This document shows positions 6,176-9,858 of a DNA stretch of 9,858 nt, one piece after another (positions within the stretch are counted from its first letter, which is position 1; every line of letters begins with the position of its first letter). The position numbers and the translations under genes are program-made. This stretch comes from Syntrophomonadaceae bacterium. Lineage in GTDB: Bacteria; Bacillota_D; Dethiobacteria; DTU022; PWGO01. The stretch covers positions 1-9,858 of the forward strand of contig PWGT01000140.1 of assembly GCA_003554535.1 (NCBI GenBank), given 5' to 3'. The notes under the pieces are model-generated. The model saw only the letters and a list, made by a program, of their open reading frames with translations. It was not told the DNA's origin and ran no database searches.

Positions 6176-7303
6176 TTGCCGTCAAGAGCAAAGACCATCG
6201 ACCTTTATAAACATGAAGGTCTTTCAGGAAGTCAGCAGGGAAACAGCAGATTAAATATGCAGGAAATACTCGCCAAGAAAACATCATTGAAATCATACCC
6301 CAGAAGGATTGTTCTGGAACTAACCAACGACTGTGAGCTCAACTGTATTATGTGTGGCAGGCGCTATGCAGATTTCAAGAAAACTTATTTTAATACAGCG
6401 TGGCTGGACAAATTAACTGATGCTTTAAAATATGCAGAAGAAGTATCTTTCATTGGATGGGGGGAAGCTACAATGCACCCGCAGTTCAGTGAGATACTCG
6501 GTTTTATTGAATCCTTCCCGGTTAAAAAATATCTCCTTACAAATGGCTGTAAAACTGATTTAATTCAAAGGACTGTATTCGATAAAGCCATAGACCTTCT
6601 TGCAGTCAGCCTGGATGGTTCTTTAGCAGCTACAAATAATAGTATCAGACGGGGTTCTGATTTTAATAAAATCATAACAATGCTAAGGGAAATAACTGCT
6701 GAAAAGAAAAAAGGACGGGTCCAGAGACCATACATAAATTTGGTCATGACTTTAATGAGGTCAAACCTCCATGAATTTACGGGTATGATTGAACTTGCCG
6801 GTAATATTGGTGTTGAGGAAGTTAAAGCTGTTTATCTGACAGCCTTTGCTAATGGCCTTTTGAGCCAGTCACTTTTCCAGCACCAGGATGAGGTAAGGAA
6901 AGTATTTCAGGAGGCTATCACACTGGCTGATTCCTTGGGAGTGAAACTTGTTCTACCCCACATTCAGGGTGAAGACCCTGCAGACATGATGTACCACAAA
7001 GAATGCTATATGGGATGGAGGGATTTCTTCCTGGGATCCGACGGTTATGTTCGGCCGTGCATGTCAACATGCTATAAGCTTCTGGACTTTAATAATATAA
7101 GCAATTTTGAAGATATGTGGAACTGCAAAGAATTTATAGATTTCAGGAGAAATGTTAATAATCCAGATTTAATGATAAAAGAATGCAAGAGATGCTATCA
7201 GTCAAGTCATGCCAACTGGAACAGGAAAGAAGCTTTCCTGCAGCTGGATCAACCTTTTTCACCGGAGTGGGGGAAGATTGAAGGAGGAGGTGGGCGGGAT
7301 TAA
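6176..7303 (+). CDS. Radical SAM protein with cysteine-rich SPASM-like C-terminus
   Basis: This 375-residue protein would bind a [4Fe-4S] cluster through C53, C57 and C60 (CELNCIMC, the CX3CX2C radical SAM motif) and cleave S-adenosylmethionine to start radical chemistry. FIGWGEATMHP follows as the GGE-like SAM-binding segment, and LLTNG and VSLDG are typical core strands. The C-terminal region has C277, C295, C299, C337 and C340 in an arrangement like SPASM/Twitch domains, which hold one or two auxiliary Fe-S clusters. The substrate is unknown. Its position between a sugar oxidoreductase and a glycosyltransferase favours a sugar or glycan substrate (compare the aminoglycoside enzymes BtrN and AprD4) over a peptide, and no precursor-peptide gene stands out beside it. 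The start is TTG 6176, justified by its SD. About 40 residues precede the barrel. Confidence 0.85.
   Translation: MPSRAKTIDLYKHEGLSGSQQGNSRLNMQEILAKKTSLKSYPRRIVLELTNDCELNCIMCGRRYADFKKTYFNTAWLDKLTDALKYAEEVSFIGWGEATMHPQFSEILGFIESFPVKKYLLTNGCKTDLIQRTVFDKAIDLLAVSLDGSLAATNNSIRRGSDFNKIITMLREITAEKKKGRVQRPYINLVMTLMRSNLHEFTGMIELAGNIGVEEVKAVYLTAFANGLLSQSLFQHQDEVRKVFQEAITLADSLGVKLVLPHIQGEDPADMMYHKECYMGWRDFFLGSDGYVRPCMSTCYKLLDFNNISNFEDMWNCKEFIDFRRNVNNPDLMIKECKRCYQSSHANWNRKEAFLQLDQPFSPEWGKIEGGGGRD
7283..7299 (+). promoter_or_regulatory. SD with ambiguous partner start (GTG 7290, ATT 7299 or upstream TTG 7278)
   Basis: GGAGGAGG (7283-7290) is the strongest SD near the start of the last operon gene. It overlaps GTG 7290 but is ideally spaced (8 bases) from an in-frame ATT at 7299. 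TTG 7278 has GGAG (7264-7267) 10 bases upstream. Confidence 0.4.
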
Positions 7304-8348
7304 TTTTAAAGGGTTAAAAGTCGGTTATTCTCCGTACAGTAAAAACTTCAAGATGGTTAGTGACAGGCGTAGGTTCTCTTACTATGCCAAGAAAAGGGGT
7401 ATCGATTTTGAGATAGCCCGCCCTTCTCAAACCTATGATTTGCTGGTATTAACAGAAAAATCGGACCTGCCGTACTGGAGCAGGTTGGCCAAGGGAAAAA
7501 CAAAGATAGTGTTTCAACTTATAACCTCCCAATTGGCCAGGAAAATAGATATATACGTTGCTTTGAGTGGAGTTATTAGATACCTCAGGGGTATAACCAG
7601 CTCTCCTGTTCTCAACTATAGAAATGTTGTAAAGGATATGTGCAGGAGAGCTGATGCGGTAGTATGCACTACACTTGAACAAAAAAAAGATATTTCCGAT
7701 TATTGCGATAATATCCATGTAATTTTGGATATTCACAACCCTATACTCTCGGCTGTTAAAACGGATTATTCGGCAGCAGAGGAATTTAACCTGGTCTGGG
7801 AAGGACTGCCGAAAAATATCTGTTCTATGAGCACCATCAAGAACGCTATCAATACACTTCAAAGCAAGCATAAAATAGCCCTTCATGTAATTACTGATGC
7901 ATCCTACACAAAATATTATAAGTTAGTTAAATATAGAACTGCCGACGTTATTAAGAAATTTTTTGATAATGTTTATTTTTATGAATGGAACGAGACAATG
8001 CTGGCAAAAATAATAACTACCTGTGATCTAGCCTTTATACCGCTTAAACTTGACGATCCCTTTGACGCGGGTAGACCGGAAAACAAGCTCTTCTTATTCT
8101 GGCGCATGGGAGTTCCTGCAGTAGTATCGGCTACCCCCGCTTACATGAGGGCCATGAAGGGAGCGGGGCTTAATATGGCATGCCGTGATGAAAAGGAATG
8201 GATTGAAGTTCTTGAAAAATATATTTTGGATGAAGATGCAAGGGCTGAAGCGGGGAAACTTGGTAGAAGTTTTGTAGAAACAAATTATAATGAAGAAAAA
8301 ATTTTGTCCCACTGGGACAGCGTATTCAAATCAATCTTAAATAAATAG
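7290..8348 (+). CDS. GT-B-like glycosyltransferase
   Basis: The product, 352 residues from GTG 7290, begins with a hydrophobic strand and LKVGYSPYSKNFK...DRRRF, a pattern I associate with a group of GT-B glycosyltransferases from surface-polysaccharide loci. The C-terminal half has the nucleotide-sugar-binding layout: LVWEGLP, LHVITDA, then LAFIPLKLDDPFDAGRPENK (E264, N265, K266), LFLFWRMGVPAVVSATPAY and a terminal helix ending NYNEEKILSHWDSVF. It lacks the classical EX7E of the first glycosyltransferase in this operon, so it is a distant relative. It probably transfers a sugar made by the upstream enzymes. The start is uncertain: a longer frame opens at ATG 7209 and other candidates are TTG 7278, ATT 7299 and ATG 7353, but homology-like sequence starts near 7317. 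Its start overlaps the radical SAM gene, and it is last in the operon. Confidence 0.78.
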   Translation: MGGINFKGLKVGYSPYSKNFKMVSDRRRFSYYAKKRGIDFEIARPSQTYDLLVLTEKSDLPYWSRLAKGKTKIVFQLITSQLARKIDIYVALSGVIRYLRGITSSPVLNYRNVVKDMCRRADAVVCTTLEQKKDISDYCDNIHVILDIHNPILSAVKTDYSAAEEFNLVWEGLPKNICSMSTIKNAINTLQSKHKIALHVITDASYTKYYKLVKYRTADVIKKFFDNVYFYEWNETMLAKIITTCDLAFIPLKLDDPFDAGRPENKLFLFWRMGVPAVVSATPAYMRAMKGAGLNMACRDEKEWIEVLEKYILDEDARAEAGKLGRSFVETNYNEEKILSHWDSVFKSILNK

Positions 8349-8390
8349 AAGCAGAAAAAGTAACTATAAAAATAGGCCATATAAGTTTAA

Positions 8391-8415
8391 CCCCACCTTA
8401 ATGGTGGGAGTTTTT
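8391..8415 (+). terminator. Intrinsic terminator of the glycan operon
   Basis: CCCACC (8392-8397), loop TTAAT, GGTGGG (8403-8408), then AG and five T residues (8411-8415). The 6-bp GC-rich stem lies 43 bases after the last stop codon and has the layout of a Rho-independent terminator. Confidence 0.8.
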
Positions 8416-8440
8416 GGGTGATGTGCCCGGCATAGGCGCG

Positions 8441-8475
8441 GTCTAACGCCGTTTTTGAAGAGTTGGTACCTAAAA
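8441..8475. repeat. Right arm of an inverted repeat flanking the operon
   Basis: TTTGAAGAGTTGGTA (8454-8468) is the exact reverse complement of 424-438, with imperfect similarity continuing on both sides (TAACGCC here, TAACCGCC in the reverse complement of the left arm). It lies between the operon terminator and the IS256-family element, in the 290-base gap before the transposase gene. Confidence 0.6.
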
Positions 8476-8542
8476 TCCCGAAAATTATAACTATGTTTCC
8501 AGGTCAACTCCTAAACCGAAGTTACCCCCTTTGTAGATAGAG

Positions 8543-8548
8543 TATAAT
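8543..8548 (+). promoter_or_regulatory. -10 box (TATAAT) at the IS256-family left end, no clear -35
   Basis: A perfect TATAAT sits a few bases inside the presumed element tip. The hexamer 17 bases upstream (AGTTAC, 8520-8525) is a poor -35 box and probably lies outside the element. Confidence 0.45.
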
Positions 8549-8580
8549 ATAGTTCGCAAAAGTAAAACAAAAAAGGAAAA

Positions 8581-8643
8581 CCATCGGCAACTCCGAAAAA
8601 TGGAATGGAAGAGCAAACCAATTTAAAGGAGTTGAACCGATGG
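8581..8643 (+). promoter_or_regulatory. Long hairpin burying the SD and start codon of the IS256-family transposase
   Basis: CCATCGG (8581-8587) pairs with CCGATGG (8637-8643) and CAACTCC (8588-8594) pairs with GGAGTTG (8628-8634), giving 14 base pairs with a two-base bulge (8635-8636) and a 33-base loop. The pairing covers the SD core GGAG (8628-8631) and the ATG (8640-8642), so translation should be low unless the structure opens. Such start-masking structures are known in other IS elements such as IS10 and IS50. Confidence 0.7.
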
Positions 8644-9785
8644 CTTACTCTCATTCTAACCTGAATTTTGAAAAAATGCTAATGAAATTTTTGTCAGAAG
8701 AAGATCCTATGTTGGAAATGCTCAAATGGCTCTGTGAAAAACTTATGGATGCAGAAGTTGCCTCTAAAATCAATGCTAACAAGTCAGAAAGAACCGAAAA
8801 TCGCTCAGGTTACCGTTCTGGATATCGAGTTCGTCGTTTTGACACCCGAATGGGCACCATGTATTTGTTTGTCCCCAAACTCCGTAAAGGTGGCTACATA
8901 CCCTTCTTTATCAACGCCAAAAAGCGTTCAGGAGCCGCTCTAATGAGCGTAATTCAAGAAGCTTATATCAATGGAGTATCTACAAGAAAAATTGAAAAAT
9001 TAGCAAGGAGTTTAGGAATTGATTCCATCTCCAGGAGCCAGGTTTCTCAAATTACAAAGGAGTTAAACGCCCAGGTCAAAGCTTTTAGGGAAAGACCTTT
9101 GCAGGAAACTTACCCCGTCCTCTGGGTAGACGCCTTGTATGAAAAAATCCGCTTTAATGGCCAGGTTAGAAACATGGCTGTCTTGGTTGTTATTGGGATT
9201 GATCAAGAAGGAAAAAGGGATATATTGGCCGTTGAACCTATGCAAGAAGAATCAGAGGCAACTTACAGAAGTTTATTTGAAAACCTTAAGGAGCGAGGTT
9301 TGAAAAATACCTGGTTAGTCGTTTCTGACGCCCACAAGGGACTTATGAAGGCAATTCAAAGCTCATTCATTGGCTGCAGCTGGCAGCGCTGCAAGGTCCA
9401 CTTTATGAGGAATATTATGGCTCATATTCCCGCAAAAGCAAAAGCTTTTTTTGGAGAAAAACTAAAACAGATATGGCTTCAGCCTGATATTGAAAGCGCC
9501 AAAGAATACGCAAATATACTAATGGACAAACATGAAGATAAATACCCTGGAGCCATTAAAGTTTTAGAAGAAGGATTAGAAGATACCCTTCAGTATTATA
9601 ATTTCCCCAGAATTGACCACAGAAAGATTTCATCAACCAACATGCTGGAGCGTTTGAATAAAGAGATCCGAAGGCGAACCAGAGTTGTGGGGATTTTTCC
9701 AAACATGGACTCATACATTCGATTAATGACGATTAACTTAATGGAATACAGCGAAGTGGTTTTCCCCCAAAAAATTGTCCAGTAG
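8640..9785 (+). CDS. IS256-family (Mutator-type) transposase, C-terminus replaced by an IS3 insertion
   Basis: This DDE transposase has its catalytic triad visible at D164 (WVDALYEKIR), D230 (VVSDAHKGL) and E337 (MLERLNKEIRRRTRVVGIFPN, the Mutator-family signature), plus the conserved RCKVHFMRN segment. The N-terminal DNA-binding part with RSGYRSGYRVRRFDTRMGTM is also typical. AAAGGAG (8625-8631) is 8 bases before ATG 8640. The frame has 381 codons, but similarity to the family ends at residue 372 (NLMEYSE). The last nine residues, VVFPQKIVQ, read into the terminal bases of the neighbouring IS3-type element. IS256-type proteins usually run to around 390-410 residues, so some 20-40 C-terminal residues are missing. 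The active site is complete, yet activity is doubtful. Translation is probably limited by the hairpin over its start. Confidence 0.88.
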   Translation: MAYSHSNLNFEKMLMKFLSEEDPMLEMLKWLCEKLMDAEVASKINANKSERTENRSGYRSGYRVRRFDTRMGTMYLFVPKLRKGGYIPFFINAKKRSGAALMSVIQEAYINGVSTRKIEKLARSLGIDSISRSQVSQITKELNAQVKAFRERPLQETYPVLWVDALYEKIRFNGQVRNMAVLVVIGIDQEGKRDILAVEPMQEESEATYRSLFENLKERGLKNTWLVVSDAHKGLMKAIQSSFIGCSWQRCKVHFMRNIMAHIPAKAKAFFGEKLKQIWLQPDIESAKEYANILMDKHEDKYPGAIKVLEEGLEDTLQYYNFPRIDHRKISSTNMLERLNKEIRRRTRVVGIFPNMDSYIRLMTINLMEYSEVVFPQKIVQ

Positions 9786-9858
9786 ATTACGCCACTTTTC
9801 TCAACTTTTCGTATTCTTCCGGGGTTTTATAACCAAGAGTGGAATGGAGTCGGGATCG
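9757..9858 (-). mobile_element. End of an IS3-family insertion sequence
   Basis: Starting with TGGTTTTCCCCCAAAAAATT (9757-9776), the sequence has the 5'-TG tip and C-run/A-run typical of many IS3-family ends, and it runs into an OrfB C-terminus on the minus strand. It begins exactly where the IS256-type reading frame stops resembling its family. The rest of the element lies outside the window. Confidence 0.65.
9787..9858 (-). CDS. IS3-family transposase OrfB (rve integrase), C-terminal end only
   Basis: Read on the minus strand from the window edge, the 23 residues RSRLHSTLGYKTPEEYEKLRKVA followed by TAA (9787-9789) are the classic end of an IS3-family OrfB integrase: the R-x-H-S-x-L-G-Y-x-[ST]-P-x-x-Y/F pattern just after the catalytic glutamate region. 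The catalytic DDE residues lie beyond the edge. The gene would be expressed, normally by frameshifting with OrfA, to mobilise its own element. It converges with the IS256-type transposase gene, whose stop codon is one base away. Confidence 0.85.
   Translation of the reverse strand, partial: RSRLHSTLGYKTPEEYEKLRKVA

Larger units (their letters stand above)
8536..9756 (+). mobile_element. IS256-family insertion sequence, interrupted at its right end
   Basis: The element holds a single transposase gene. The left tip is placed tentatively at GATAGAGTATAATATAG (8536-8552), which resembles, from memory, the GATAAAG...TATAAT-containing end of IS256 itself. The right end is cut at about 9756, where an IS3-family end begins, so the matching inverted repeat is not in the window and the left boundary is not proven. 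Confidence 0.5.

Noticed and set aside
6012..6296. 94-codon minus-strand frame across the oxidoreductase/radical SAM junction
   Set aside because: It overlaps two recognisable genes and shows no coherent domain.
7449..7886. 145-codon open frame on the minus strand within the last glycosyltransferase gene
   Set aside because: It lies wholly inside a well-supported gene, has no family-like motifs and no good SD; it is a shadow frame.
1..9858. CRISPR arrays, tRNA or rRNA genes, riboswitches
   Set aside because: No regularly spaced direct repeats, tRNA-like cloverleaf with a CCA-type end, rRNA segments or recognisable riboswitch consensus were seen on either strand.

Overview
The window looks like a piece of chromosome from a low-GC, Gram-positive, Clostridia-like bacterium. 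The evidence is AT-rich codon use, strong purine-rich Shine-Dalgarno (SD) sites, frequent GTG/TTG starts and the mix of insertion sequences; a Peptococcaceae-type (Desulfotomaculum/Pelotomaculum-like) host is a guess. It is an accessory region: a ten-gene, same-strand surface-polysaccharide or sugar-modification operon (about 459-8348) enclosed by insertion-sequence (IS) DNA.

Left edge (1-458): the N-terminal 96 codons of an IS1634-type transposase run leftward off the window, with a good promoter on the minus strand whose predicted start coincides with the ATG. Between it and the operon are a perfect 8-bp hairpin and one arm of an inverted repeat whose other arm lies beyond the operon's terminator. 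I see no convincing promoter for the operon, so its 5' part may have been lost or it may depend on read-through.

Operon (459-8348): a GT4 glycosyltransferase; two tandem paralogous small proteins of unknown function; a nucleotidyltransferase-fold protein; a ParB/sulfiredoxin-like protein; an RmlC-type sugar-nucleotide 3,5-epimerase; a glucose-1-phosphate cytidylyltransferase (RfbF); a COG4091-type NAD(P)-dependent oxidoreductase with a C-terminal SAF domain; a radical SAM protein with a cysteine-rich, SPASM-like C-terminus; and a second GT-B-like glycosyltransferase. Gaps are short or overlapping, and a clear intrinsic terminator follows at 8391-8415. RfbF should make CDP-glucose and the epimerase, oxidoreductase and radical SAM enzyme could modify it or a derived sugar, which the glycosyltransferases would transfer. 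The usual CDP-glucose 4,6-dehydratase (RfbG) is absent from the window, so the final sugar cannot be deduced.

Right edge (8418-9858): a short spacer carrying the second inverted-repeat arm, then an IS256-family element whose transposase SD and start codon are buried in a long hairpin. Its last codons are replaced by the end of an IS3-family element, whose OrfB C-terminus reads leftward from the window edge. The region is therefore a nest of at least three IS elements around a glycan operon. No tRNA, rRNA or CRISPR array was seen.
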